Below, piece after piece: positions 24,927 to 33,557 of a stretch of DNA of 43,759 bases. Under the pieces are notes generated by a model, which worked only from the letters and a program-made list of their open reading frames with translations, was not told where the DNA came from and ran no database searches. Each line of letters starts with the position of its first letter. Positions within the stretch are counted from its first letter, which is position 1. Origin of the DNA: Flavobacteriales bacterium (lineage in GTDB: Bacteria; Bacteroidota; Bacteroidia; Flavobacteriales_D; Sanyastnellaceae); contig CANEVR010000015.1 of assembly GCA_947442505.1 (NCBI GenBank), positions 1 through 43,759 of the forward strand. The letters are read 5' to 3'. Position numbers and translations under genes: made by a program.

Positions 24927-26831
24927 TTAGAATGGCAACAGATGGGGCTTCCAAGTTACTTTGGCTGTTGTAGGCTCTCCTGGTATTACATTCAACATTG
25001 CTGTTACCATGCATTGTTTGCGCAACACTACCTCCGGACGCAAAGGGTGACGCACACTAAAGGTCATCTCAATTTGTAGATTCCCATAGATTAAATCTTT
25101 CGGATTCACCATGGCCTTAATCGATGGACCTGTTACAGTTTCACTTTCAAGTGTGCCCATGGCATCATCAATCAGCATCACAATATTTACACCTTCTTCG
25201 ACAAATTCATATTCTCCCAAATCCATTTCAAAATAGACTTCTACAGGTCCTTCTCCAACGACAACATCTTCAAATACTATGTTCTCACCTTGTGGAATCA
25301 CATTGCCTCCAAATGCTAGTGCTTCAGTGGCTATGAAAGGTATTGTTTTGCCGTTGCCTTTCTTCACATTGACATATCGGAGCAATTCATTGTCCTGCTC
25401 AATGATGTATGCCGTGTTGTCAATCATTACAACATCAACGGGAGAGTGATACCAGGCATCTTTTGGCCCGCCATCTTTCCATCCTTCAAGAGAACCTGAA
25501 AGCCATTTGATTTTTCCTTTTTTAAAGGTGTATACAGCATTGCTCCATTCCGATACAGCCACCAATGTTTTACCCGCTATGGCAACGCTGGATATTTTGG
25601 GTTCGTCCTTTATGGGTTGATAAAACCAAGAACCCTTTCCATAATAGTAAACCCATTCTTTCTGTGTAATGGCATCTTTTGATTTTCGCTCTTCATTGAA
25701 ATCAATTTGAAAGATAGACCCATCACTGAAAGTGGCATATCCCAGTGCGCCTTTGATTTCAAGATGCTTGGGGTAAATTCGTTGCTTTTGTTCATTGAAC
25801 AATGGCAATCTAGCCACTTCAACGGCCACTCCGCTGATTGGATTGAGATTGAAAATTTGGTTGAACTGCGCTGAGAGAACATACAAATTGTTGTTTTCCA
25901 TGACAACATCTATCGGAAAACCGATGGCTTCATATCCACCGTTGGTCAATTGAATTTCCTCAGAGAAGGCATTGCCATTTCCAGCTATAGTAAAAACAAG
26001 TTTGGCTTGTAGATCGACAGCTCTGATTCTGTGATTGTAGCTATCTGCCACATAAAGCAATTGCTGCTCATCATCAAAGGCTGTTCCTCTGGGGTAATTG
26101 AATTGCGCATTGAGCAATTGGCCATCAGCAAAACCGGGCAAGGGAGCTCCGATGATTTGCGCAATGGTTCCATCAGGAGTTACCAAATGAATGCGGTGAT
26201 GGTTGGTTTCAGTGATGAAGAAATTCTTGTTTTTATGCAATGAGATATCTGAAGGGAACTCAATGTTAGCATCAGCCCAGCAATGCGTCTCTACACTATC
26301 CTTCAATTGCCAATGCCTTAACTTAGGAGCAAGTTCTTTATCTGCCAGTAGTTCATTGATTTTTTCAATGGCCAAACCCGCTGCGTCATCACCTATAAAT
26401 TGATGCAGGCATTTTCCTCCTGGGCGTGCATAAATTCGAACTTGAAATTTACCCGTTGAGTCAGCGTCTTTGAATCCCTTGAAATCTGGACTTATAACCA
26501 AGGGATGAGTGATGTTTTCCCTTTGAATGATGGAGTAGATTTCTCGTCTGGATCGAGGCTGTTTTGCGTTTCCGAGAATCCCGCTAATCAACTGCACGTT
26601 GTACTTTGATTCAAAAGTTTTTTCAATGCGATGAAGTCCTTCCGTACTGAAAGGGTTTTGCTCATCCCAAAGACAAATCACGAGAATTTTATCATGAATG
26701 TTTTCTAAGGTAATGGGGTAGGGGGTGTTAAACCAAACAGATCCTTTGGAGATCATGTCCACGTCTTTTTTCTGAGCAGCAAGCCCAAGACTCAAGCATA
26801 GAACAAATAATAGTGCTATTGTATTTTTCAT
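24927..26831 (-). CDS. Secreted NHLRC2-like protein: cysteine-less thioredoxin fold plus NHL propeller
   Basis: A 634-aa exported protein with a signal peptide (MKNTIALLFVLCLSLGLAAQ). A thioredoxin-like domain (about 25-165) is followed by NHL-type blades (about 185-495; e.g. GFADGQLLNAQFNYPRGTAF, YVADSYNHRIR) and a C-terminal beta-sandwich (about 510-634). The order resembles animal NHLRC2. In the thioredoxin domain the place of the CxxC site reads LWDEQNPFSTEG, with Asp56-Glu57-Gln58-Asn59 and a single Cys53, so it should be redox-inactive. Its start codon lies 5 bases behind the U-tract of the ribosomal-protein terminator. The glycosyltransferase gene begins 3 bases after the stop. Function unknown; structural or binding roles are likely. 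Confidence 0.88.
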   Translation of the reverse strand: MKNTIALLFVLCLSLGLAAQKKDVDMISKGSVWFNTPYPITLENIHDKILVICLWDEQNPFSTEGLHRIEKTFESKYNVQLISGILGNAKQPRSRREIYSIIQRENITHPLVISPDFKGFKDADSTGKFQVRIYARPGGKCLHQFIGDDAAGLAIEKINELLADKELAPKLRHWQLKDSVETHCWADANIEFPSDISLHKNKNFFITETNHHRIHLVTPDGTIAQIIGAPLPGFADGQLLNAQFNYPRGTAFDDEQQLLYVADSYNHRIRAVDLQAKLVFTIAGNGNAFSEEIQLTNGGYEAIGFPIDVVMENNNLYVLSAQFNQIFNLNPISGVAVEVARLPLFNEQKQRIYPKHLEIKGALGYATFSDGSIFQIDFNEERKSKDAITQKEWVYYYGKGSWFYQPIKDEPKISSVAIAGKTLVAVSEWSNAVYTFKKGKIKWLSGSLEGWKDGGPKDAWYHSPVDVVMIDNTAYIIEQDNELLRYVNVKKGNGKTIPFIATEALAFGGNVIPQGENIVFEDVVVGEGPVEVYFEMDLGEYEFVEEGVNIVMLIDDAMGTLESETVTGPSIKAMVNPKDLIYGNLQIEMTFSVRHPLRPEVVLRKQCMVTAMLNVIPGEPTTAKVTWKPHLLPF

Positions 26832-26836
26832 GGCAT

Positions 26837-26867
26837 AAAAAAGGGAACCACGAAGATGGCTCCCTTT
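26837..26867 (-). terminator. Intrinsic terminator after rplT
   Basis: On the minus strand an 11-bp stem (26867..26857 with 26850..26840, including one G-U pair) closes a UCUUCG loop and runs into U6 (26842..26837). The G-U pair is stable only in minus-strand RNA, which fits this direction. The next gene's ATG is at 26831. Confidence 0.85.
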
Positions 26868-26892
26868 ATTGGTTTTTCAAAAAAACGAATAC

Positions 26893-27237
26893 TTATTTTA
26901 CTGCTTCGACAACAGCTTTGAAAGCATCTGGGTGATTCATTGCTAAATCAGCCAAAGCCTTACGGTTCAATTCAATTCCTTTGGCGTGAATTTTACCCAT
27001 AAATTGTGAGTAAGACAAACCATGGATTCTAGCACCGGCATTGATACGTGTAATCCACAAAGCGCGGAAATTACGCTTGCGTAGTTTACGACCAATGTAA
27101 GCGTAGGTTAATGCTTTTTCAACGGCGTTTTTGGCAACGGTCCATACATTCTTTCTGGATCCGAAATAGCCTTTGGCCATTTTGAGAACTTTTTTTCTTC
27201 TTTCTCTCGAAGCGACTGCATTTTTACTGCGTGGCAT
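26893..27237 (-). CDS. rplT: 50S ribosomal protein L20
   Basis: A 114-aa basic protein that binds 23S rRNA early in large-subunit assembly. The N-terminus [30 protein letters not shown] and the segments RDRKRxFRxLWI-like [18 protein letters not shown] and [21 protein letters not shown] are diagnostic. Length is usual. It is last in the thrS-infC-rpmI-rplT cluster, with a strong terminator behind it. About 93 bases separate it from rpmI. Confidence 0.98.
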   Translation of the reverse strand: MPRSKNAVASRERRKKVLKMAKGYFGSRKNVWTVAKNAVEKALTYAYIGRKLRKRNFRALWITRINAGARIHGLSYSQFMGKIHAKGIELNRKALADLAMNHPDAFKAVVEAVK

Positions 27238-27330
27238 AATTTTTTGTTTTTTGAAGGTTGGTGGCTTGCGCGCTTATGACCAACAATCGGGTTAAACTTT
27301 TACCTTACTCTTGTATTCAATGAGCTTGAA

Positions 27331-27525
27331 TTAGGCGAGCAATTGGGCCTTGATTGATCTAACGTCAGAAGGATGAACGAGCGCATCATTGCCCAAACCA
27401 CGCTTACGCTTGGTATCTTTCTTGGTCAAGATGTGACGTTTAAACGCCTGCTTACGCTTAATCTTTCCGCTACCGGTCACCTGGAAACGCTTCTTAGCGC
27501 CGGATTTGGTTTTTGATTTTGGCAT
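27331..27525 (-). CDS. rpmI: 50S ribosomal protein L35
   Basis: A 64-aa basic ribosomal protein ([20 protein letters not shown] at the start, then [16 protein letters not shown]), the normal length and pattern of bL35. It follows infC by 16 bases and precedes rplT in the classic order. No Shine-Dalgarno sequence is seen before the ATG. Confidence 0.98.
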   Translation of the reverse strand: MPKSKTKSGAKKRFQVTGSGKIKRKQAFKRHILTKKDTKRKRGLGNDALVHPSDVRSIKAQLLA

Positions 27526-27541
27526 TGTATTAGGGTTTTAA

Positions 27542-28114
27542 TTATTTCTTTTTAGGGTTGATAATCACAAACATTTTCTTTCCTTCTAATTTCGGTAATT
27601 GCTCAGGAACGCCTACCTCAGAAAGTTCTTGAATGAATTTCAATAACAATATTTCACCGCGATCTTTAAAAACAATCGATCTTCCTTTGAAAAATACCCA
27701 AGACCTTACTTTGTTCCCTTCCTTCAAAAACTCAAGCGCGTGCTTCAATTTGAATTGAAAGTCATGATCATCGGTGTTGGGACCAAAACGAATCTCTTTA
27801 ACCGTGACATTCACTTGTTTGGCCTTCATTTCCTTCTGCTTCTTCTTTTGATCGTACAAGAATTTCTTGTAGTCAATGACGCGGCATACAGGAGGTGTCG
27901 CATTGGGGGAAATTTCAACCAAATCTATCTCCTGCTCCTGCGCCATTTTTAAGGCAACAGCAGTTGGATATACCCCTTGCTCCACATTGTCACCAACCAA
28001 ACGTACCTCAGCGGCAGTAATGCGTGTGTTAATGCGGTGCTCATCCTCCTTCTCTCTTCTGAAATCTCTGCGAGGGTAGGGTTTTCCAGGTTTATGCGTT
28101 GGTTTTTTTTCCAT
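27542..28114 (-). CDS. infC: Translation initiation factor IF-3
   Basis: A 190-aa protein that binds the 30S subunit and checks start-codon choice. The N-domain begins [14 protein letters not shown] near residue 28 and has [29 protein letters not shown], an IF-3 signature; the C-domain has [27 protein letters not shown] basic, proline-rich N-terminal tail of about 25 residues is typical of Bacteroidota. The start is ATG, not the rare ATT used for autoregulation in enterobacteria. It starts 10 bases after thrS. Confidence 0.98.
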   Translation of the reverse strand: MEKKPTHKPGKPYPRRDFRREKEDEHRINTRITAAEVRLVGDNVEQGVYPTAVALKMAQEQEIDLVEISPNATPPVCRVIDYKKFLYDQKKKQKEMKAKQVNVTVKEIRFGPNTDDHDFQFKLKHALEFLKEGNKVRSWVFFKGRSIVFKDRGEILLLKFIQELSEVGVPEQLPKLEGKKMFVIINPKKK

Positions 28115-28124
28115 TCAATGTTTG

Positions 28125-30065
28125 TTATCCGTGTGAAAGCATTTCCTTGATTTCGTCTTGAACCATTTGCGCAAAGTCAGTTACAGAGAAGGATCCCAAA
28201 TCTCCAGCACCTTTTTTCCTTGCAGAAACGGTCTGGGCTTGTTGTTCCTGATCCCCGATAATCAACATGTAAGGCACGCGAGCCAATTCTGCTTCTCGGA
28301 TTTTCTTTCCCACTTTTTCGTTGCTTTCGTCAACGGAGGCGCGAATATCGTAATTTTTTAGATTATTTGCTACACTTTTTGCGTATTCGTTGAATTTTTC
28401 ACTCACAGGAAGCAATCTAACTTGCTCTGGTGTAAGCCACAATGGGAACTGACCAGCGCAGTGCTCGATTAATATCGCCACGAATCGCTCCATCGATCCA
28501 AATGGCGCTCTGTGAATCATCACGGGCCTGTGTTTCTGGTTATCCGCACCGGTATAATCCAATTGAAAACGTTCAGGTAAGTTGTAGTCAATTTGTACGG
28601 TACCCAACTGCCATTTTCTACCGATAGCATCTCGTACCATGAAATCCAATTTGGGGCCATAGAAGGCTGCCTCGCCCAATTCCACAACAGTTTTTAATCC
28701 TTTTTCATCAGCCACTTCTTTGATTGCAGTCTCGGCTTTTTCCCAATTCTCGTCACTTCCAATATACTTGGATGGATTGTTGGGGTCTCTCAATGAAACT
28801 TGGGCCAAGTAATCATGAAAATCCAATGTTTTGAAAATGTACAACACCAAGTCAATCACTTTACCTACTTCCTCTTTCACTTGATCTACTGTACAGAAAA
28901 TGTGTGCGTCGTCTTGTGTAAATCCACGCACGCGAGTTAATCCATGCAATTCTCCGGTTTGCTCATATCGGTATACCGTGCCAAATTCGGCCAAGCGCAA
29001 GGGTAGGTCACGATAGGACTTGGGTTCCGCTTTGAAAATTTCACAATGGTGAGGGCAATTCATCGGCTTTAACATGTAAACCTCTCCTTCTTGCGGCGTT
29101 TCTATTGGCTTAAAACTGTCAGAACCATATTTTGCCCAGTGTCCACTGGTCTCATACAATTCTTTGTGTCCGATGTGCGGAGTGATCACTTGAAGGTACC
29201 CAGCTTTTGTTTGGGCTGCTTGTAAAAATGATTGGAGTCGTCCTCTTAAATCCGCACCCTTGGGCAGCCAAAGGGGCAATCCGCTTCCCACTTTTTGAGA
29301 GAAGTGAAACAATCCCAATTCTTTTCCCAGCTTCCGGTGATCACGTTTCTTGGCTTCCTCCAATTGCACCATGTACTCTTCCAATTCTGCTTGCTTGGTG
29401 AAAGTAATGGCATAAACACGGGTCAACATTTTATTCTTCTCATCTCCCCTCCAATAAGCACCGGCTACATTGAGCAATTTGGCAGCTTTGATAAATCCTG
29501 TATTGGGGATATGAGGTCCTCTACACAAATCTGTGAAGTTGCCTTGGGTGTAAAAAGTAATGTCACCATCATTCAATCCATCAATCAACTCCAATTTATA
29601 CTGATCACCTTTTTCAGTGAAGTAATGAATCGCGTCTGATTTGGAGATTTCTTTTCTAACAAAAGCACTTTTTTGACGGGCCAATTCCAACATCAATTTT
29701 TCTACTTTGGAAAAATCCTCTTGAGAAAAGGAGTGGTCACCAAAATCGACATCGTAGTAAAATCCATTTTCAATGGGTGGGCCGATGGCCAATTTGATTC
29801 CAGGGTACAAAGACTCCAAAGCCTCGGCCATCAAGTGCGCTGAGCTATGCCATAAGGTGGATTTACCATCTGTGTCATTCCATGTTAGAAGCTTCAACGT
29901 TGCATCACTTGTGAATGGGCGCGTAGCATCCCAAACATCGCCATTCACCACCGCGGCTAGCACATTGCGCGCCAATCCTTCTGAAATGGATAAGGCCACA
30001 TCCATGGCCGACTTACCCGCTTCTATACTTTTAACACTGCCATCAGGCAAAGTAATGTTGTACAT
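28125..30065 (-). CDS. thrS: Threonyl-tRNA synthetase
   Basis: A 646-aa class II synthetase that charges tRNA-Thr. It has a TGS domain (1-62), the editing domain with [12 protein letters not shown] near 72, and a catalytic core with zinc ligands in [10 protein letters not shown], the motif 2 region [27 protein letters not shown], and motif 3 [11 protein letters not shown]. The C-terminal anticodon-binding domain ends the protein. Length is normal. Start ATG 30065 has a TAACTTTG promoter element upstream, overlapping the end of the OmpA-family gene. It is the first gene of the thrS-infC-rpmI-rplT operon. Confidence 0.98.
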   Translation of the reverse strand: MYNITLPDGSVKSIEAGKSAMDVALSISEGLARNVLAAVVNGDVWDATRPFTSDATLKLLTWNDTDGKSTLWHSSAHLMAEALESLYPGIKLAIGPPIENGFYYDVDFGDHSFSQEDFSKVEKLMLELARQKSAFVRKEISKSDAIHYFTEKGDQYKLELIDGLNDGDITFYTQGNFTDLCRGPHIPNTGFIKAAKLLNVAGAYWRGDEKNKMLTRVYAITFTKQAELEEYMVQLEEAKKRDHRKLGKELGLFHFSQKVGSGLPLWLPKGADLRGRLQSFLQAAQTKAGYLQVITPHIGHKELYETSGHWAKYGSDSFKPIETPQEGEVYMLKPMNCPHHCEIFKAEPKSYRDLPLRLAEFGTVYRYEQTGELHGLTRVRGFTQDDAHIFCTVDQVKEEVGKVIDLVLYIFKTLDFHDYLAQVSLRDPNNPSKYIGSDENWEKAETAIKEVADEKGLKTVVELGEAAFYGPKLDFMVRDAIGRKWQLGTVQIDYNLPERFQLDYTGADNQKHRPVMIHRAPFGSMERFVAILIEHCAGQFPLWLTPEQVRLLPVSEKFNEYAKSVANNLKNYDIRASVDESNEKVGKKIREAELARVPYMLIIGDQEQQAQTVSARKKGAGDLGSFSVTDFAQMVQDEIKEMLSHG

Positions 30066-30084
30066 CTCTGTTTATTTAAGGTTG

Positions 30085-30092
30085 CAAAGTTA
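30085..30092 (-). promoter_or_regulatory. Promoter -7 element of thrS
   Basis: TAACTTTG on the minus strand is a perfect TAnnTTTG match 19 bases before the thrS ATG, directly behind the stop of the upstream OmpA-family gene. No well-spaced TTG was found. Confidence 0.55.
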
Positions 30093-30093
30093 A

Positions 30094-31224
30094 TTAATTA
30101 ACCAACTCGTATTTCTTTCGTCTTATTCTAAATTCTACCCTTCGATTCAGTGCCCTTCCTTCTTCTGTTTCATTAGAAGCCACCGGCTGACTGCTTCCCA
30201 AAGCCTTGATTTCAAATCTTTTTTGATCTATCCCCTTCATGACAATAAAATCAATGACAGAATGGGCTCTATTCTCAGAAAGTACTTGGTTGTAGGCCAT
30301 CGCTCCTTTGGCATCTGTATGTCCATGAATTTCCATGTACATGTACTTATTCTTGCGCATCATGACGTAAATATTCTCCAATTGATTCATTGCGGAATCT
30401 GTCAAGGTGAACTCATCAAAATTGAAGTGAACCGCATCCAGCACCACCTCCTCATACTCCTGTAGTTCCAAGGGAGGGTCTACAGCTACTTCTTGCAGTT
30501 TTTCATTGATACAACTGCAGGAACTTTTGTTGTCAATAGATACAACTGAGATGTCATCTAAAAATAGATAGGAATATTCTCTGTTTTCAGGAACTTTGGA
30601 GTCTTGGGTTCTGCGGATTATTCTCAATTCTTTGTCATCCTTGAAATTGCCTATGGTGATGTATTGCTCTCCTCCTTTGGCCACAAAGTATCCGCTTAGT
30701 TCCACCCATTGATCGGTGTCATCCATCATAATGAATTGCGGGTTGGATAAACTCACATCCTTTAAAAGCAAAGGTTTGCTGGCTATTGCTTTTGGGGGTT
30801 GGGCGCTGAGTGACACCCCAAACCCATCATGCACAAATTGGCAGTTGTCTGCAGCTGAATAATACAAAGTGATGCATACTTGTTCTCCAGGTTTTAGCGG
30901 CCTTGAAAGATTGCCCAGTAGGTATTCTCTGTATCGATTGTGATTGTTCAGATAGGTTCCAAGTCCTGCGTATCCATTTCCAGATCGGGCCTGCTGTTGT
31001 CCAAAGATGTTGTTGGGAACGCCTACTTTTTTGCTGCAAGCGTTGAAATGATCTGGTGTTCCTTCACCAGCTTGCGTCCATTTTTTCAACGACTTTAAAC
31101 TTTGTTGGGTAAAATCATTGGGGCAATATTCCATTTCCTCAAAGCTTGGATTGATGACCAAGTTTTGAGCTGATGTTGTTACATAGAACAACATTAGAAA
31201 TAGGGTATTTAAAATGGTTTTCAT
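30094..31224 (-). CDS. OmpA-family outer-membrane/peptidoglycan-binding protein
   Basis: A protein of about 376 aa with a signal peptide (cleavage after residue 20 or so, TTSAQ). A beta-rich jelly-roll-like domain begins NLVINPSFEEMEYCPNDF and runs to about 235; CSCINEKL and a linker follow. The C-terminal OmpA domain (about 255-370) has VHFNFDEFTLTDSAM, IHGHTDAKGAMAYNQVLSENRAHSV and the peptidoglycan-binding NRRVEFRI. It is a paralogue of the upstream gene at 31275-32504. ATG 31224 directly touches the U8 tract of the terminator between the two genes, and no separate promoter is visible, so expression probably depends on read-through. Confidence 0.92.
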   Translation of the reverse strand: MKTILNTLFLMLFYVTTSAQNLVINPSFEEMEYCPNDFTQQSLKSLKKWTQAGEGTPDHFNACSKKVGVPNNIFGQQQARSGNGYAGLGTYLNNHNRYREYLLGNLSRPLKPGEQVCITLYYSAADNCQFVHDGFGVSLSAQPPKAIASKPLLLKDVSLSNPQFIMMDDTDQWVELSGYFVAKGGEQYITIGNFKDDKELRIIRRTQDSKVPENREYSYLFLDDISVVSIDNKSSCSCINEKLQEVAVDPPLELQEYEEVVLDAVHFNFDEFTLTDSAMNQLENIYVMMRKNKYMYMEIHGHTDAKGAMAYNQVLSENRAHSVIDFIVMKGIDQKRFEIKALGSSQPVASNETEEGRALNRRVEFRIRRKKYELVN

Positions 31225-31261
31225 AAAAAAAAGAGGCAAACGGTTTTCCGCTTGCCTCTTT
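31225..31261 (-). terminator. Intrinsic terminator between the two OmpA-family genes
   Basis: A 13-bp stem (31260..31248 with 31243..31231, with one U-G pair in minus-strand RNA), a 4-base loop and U8 (31232..31225). The U-tract is followed immediately by the next gene's ATG (31224..31222). Confidence 0.88.
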
Positions 31262-31274
31262 ACAAACGGTTTAA

Positions 31275-32504
31275 TTACTTAACGATGAAAACGACTCTTC
31301 TATTTTGTGCTTTGCTCATAGGAGTGCCTTTGGTTCCAACCAATTCATTGGCATCTTTGGCATCTATAGAGATACGACCTTCATCCACGCCACGAGTGAC
31401 TAGTGCATCTTTTACCATGATTGCGCGGTTCTTGGCTATTTCAGTCAGTTCTGGTTTTACTTTGGCTTCAGTCATTTCTTCTGTATCGGCATGACCAGTG
31501 AGCAAAACATTGATGCTTGGATTGGCTTTTAGTAATTCTGCCAATTCATCCAATTCAGATTCAAACTGTGCAGGAATGGCATCTGACTCTTTTCCGAAGT
31601 AAATTCCAGCGGCATTGATCAACTGCTCTGGTTTTGCACCAGCTGGCTTCGCTCCTGATTTGCTGTAAATTAAATCAGTCTCAACAACGGTGCTTTTTCC
31701 GCAGTTGCATTCACTTTTGGCTGTGATGGGCAAAACAGTGATGTTGTCCACATAATAGTACGCACCATTGATGGTCACGCCTGTTGGTTTGGTCGTTGGT
31801 TTTACTTTTTCAAACTTCATGTCTCCATCGTTTCCAAAACCTCCAATGGTCATGTAGGTTTCATTTCCTTTGGCATAGTATGGAACACAAACTGTAGTCC
31901 ATTTGTCAGCATCGTTGACTGCACGATTGGCAGGCATCAGAACACTGGCCGCATTGGTGATACTTTGATCATCCTCGTGCTGAATCTTTTTCTCTGAGAA
32001 TAAAATACCCACATTGTTCACGGCCAATTTTGAATTTTCTGCCAAACTCAAATTGTAGGTAACACAATACATTTGGTCTTTTTTCAAAGGGTGTTTCAAT
32101 TTCTGAGAAAGGTAGGTGCGATTGATTTTTGGATCTTTGCTGTATCCGATAAACCCAGCATAATTGTTTCCCTCTTGGGCTGTTTGTGTACCCAAATCGT
32201 TGTCTGGTGCGTTGATTTTTTTATTCTTTGAATTTCCACCTGCAAATAAATCAGCACCTGTTTTGTTGACACTCAACCATGGTTTGGCTACCAAATGAAG
32301 CTGTCCTTTTCCCTTGAGTAATTTTGCATCAAACTCTTCAAAGGATCCGTTGAAAACCTCGTTGGGATCTGTATCCTCAACGACTTCTTTTTTACCTTTT
32401 TCAGGTTTGTCGGACTTTCCTGTATCCTTACCATCCTTTTTTTGAGCAAACGCACTTACTCCCATTAGGAATAAACATGCGAGAAATAAACTTTTGATTT
32501 TCAT
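31275..32504 (-). CDS. OmpA-family protein with N-terminal charged linker
   Basis: A protein of about 409 aa exported by MKIKSLFLACLFLMGVSAFAQ. A Lys/Asp/Glu/Gly-rich linker (about 22-48) leads to a jelly-roll-like domain that begins with NGSFEEF and is paralogous to the NPSFEE domain of the next gene. ECNCGK marks its end, and a C-terminal OmpA domain (about 300-409) contains IYFGKESDAIPAQFESELDELAELL, LLTGHADTEE and NRRVVFIV. ATG 32504 gives a proper signal peptide 10 bases after the hemE stop; two upstream ATGs overlap hemE. It ends at a strong terminator. Confidence 0.92.
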   Translation of the reverse strand: MKIKSLFLACLFLMGVSAFAQKKDGKDTGKSDKPEKGKKEVVEDTDPNEVFNGSFEEFDAKLLKGKGQLHLVAKPWLSVNKTGADLFAGGNSKNKKINAPDNDLGTQTAQEGNNYAGFIGYSKDPKINRTYLSQKLKHPLKKDQMYCVTYNLSLAENSKLAVNNVGILFSEKKIQHEDDQSITNAASVLMPANRAVNDADKWTTVCVPYYAKGNETYMTIGGFGNDGDMKFEKVKPTTKPTGVTINGAYYYVDNITVLPITAKSECNCGKSTVVETDLIYSKSGAKPAGAKPEQLINAAGIYFGKESDAIPAQFESELDELAELLKANPSINVLLTGHADTEEMTEAKVKPELTEIAKNRAIMVKDALVTRGVDEGRISIDAKDANELVGTKGTPMSKAQNRRVVFIVK

Positions 32505-32514
32505 TATTTCAGGT

Positions 32515-33534
32515 TTAAGCATTTTGTATCGTTTCAATAAATAATTTCAATTTCTTGGGATTCATGTCGGGGTATACACCATGCCCTAAGTTGGCAATAT
32601 ACTGCGACTTTCCGAATTTCTCCACCATATTCAAGGTTGATTTGACTATCTGTTCATCTGTTCCGTATAGTACAGCAGGGTCTAAATTTCCTTGAAGTGT
32701 TTTGGATGGTAATAATTTTCTGGCTGAATCAATATCCATGTTCCAATCCAATCCCACTACATGACATGATAAATCTTCAAAATGAGATAATGCGTAGTGT
32801 GCTCCTTTGGCAAAAAAGGTAACTGGAATTTGTTTTTGGATATGGGATAAAATACGTTCAACATGTGGCAATATCAATGCTCTGTACCATTCTACATTGA
32901 GCACACCGGCCCATGAGTCAAATAGTTGAAAGAGATGTATGCCTGTGTTTATTTGCATTTGTGCGTAGGCTATAGTTGCCGTTGAAATTTTGGTAAGCAA
33001 TGCCTGTGCCAATTCTGGTTGCTCGATTAAAACCCTTCTTGCCTTGCTGAACTCCTTGCTTCCTTTCCCCTCAATCATATAACAGAAAATAGTCCAAGGT
33101 GCACCTGCAAATCCGATGAGAGGAACACGACCTTCTAATTTTTCCAGTGTGATTTCAAGCGCCTCCTTGACATAGCTCAAGTGAGATGCAATGTTGTCCA
33201 TTTCCAATGCATCAACATCAGACATGGTTTGAATGGTTTTTGGAAAAAAAGGACCTTTGCCTTCATCCATTTGATATGGAAGCCCCATGGCTTCAGGGAT
33301 AACCAAAATATCACTGAATATGATGGCCGCGTCTACACCTAAAATATCTACGGGCTGTACAGTCACTTCTGCTGCCAATTCAGGATTTGTAACCAAATTA
33401 ATAAAGCTACCAGCCTGGGCTCGGGTGGCTCGGTATTCTGGAAGGATTCTTCCAGCTTGTCGCATTACCCATACCGGAATTCGTTCCGTTTTTTCTCCCT
33501 TGGCGGCTCTAATCAACAAATCATTTCCTAACAT
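32515..33534 (-). CDS. hemE: Uroporphyrinogen decarboxylase
   Basis: HemE removes four carboxyl groups from uroporphyrinogen III to give coproporphyrinogen III in haem synthesis. The 339-aa TIM barrel has the signature VWVMRQAGRILPEYR near residues 22-36, IIFSDILVIPEAMG, GFAGAPWTIFCYMIEG, and the conserved C-terminal NLGHGVYPD. Length is usual. A near-match -7 element lies 4 bases before ATG 33534. The OmpA-family gene begins 10 bases after its stop with no functional link. Confidence 0.97.
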   Translation of the reverse strand: MLGNDLLIRAAKGEKTERIPVWVMRQAGRILPEYRATRAQAGSFINLVTNPELAAEVTVQPVDILGVDAAIIFSDILVIPEAMGLPYQMDEGKGPFFPKTIQTMSDVDALEMDNIASHLSYVKEALEITLEKLEGRVPLIGFAGAPWTIFCYMIEGKGSKEFSKARRVLIEQPELAQALLTKISTATIAYAQMQINTGIHLFQLFDSWAGVLNVEWYRALILPHVERILSHIQKQIPVTFFAKGAHYALSHFEDLSCHVVGLDWNMDIDSARKLLPSKTLQGNLDPAVLYGTDEQIVKSTLNMVEKFGKSQYIANLGHGVYPDMNPKKLKLFIETIQNA

Positions 33535-33538
33535 GGGG

Positions 33539-33546
33539 CTAAGGTA
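33539..33546 (-). promoter_or_regulatory. Possible -7 element of hemE
   Basis: TACCTTAG on the minus strand differs from TAnnTTTG by one base and is 4 bases before the ATG, the same layout as other short-leader genes in this window. No good -33 TTG. Confidence 0.3.
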
Positions 33547-33557
33547 GAGCGAAAAAA

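Noticed and set aside
24555-25079. A plus-strand protein of 174 aa
   Set aside because: It is antisense to the glycosyltransferase and NHL genes and has non-protein-like composition.
24927-26831. Active thiol-disulfide oxidoreductase
   Set aside because: The CxxC position is DEQN and only one cysteine is present in the thioredoxin-like domain.
27257-27284. Regulatory hairpin between rpmI and rplT, possibly an L20-binding leader
   Set aside because: The stem is only 6 bp with a 16-base loop, and I cannot match it to a known L20 leader.
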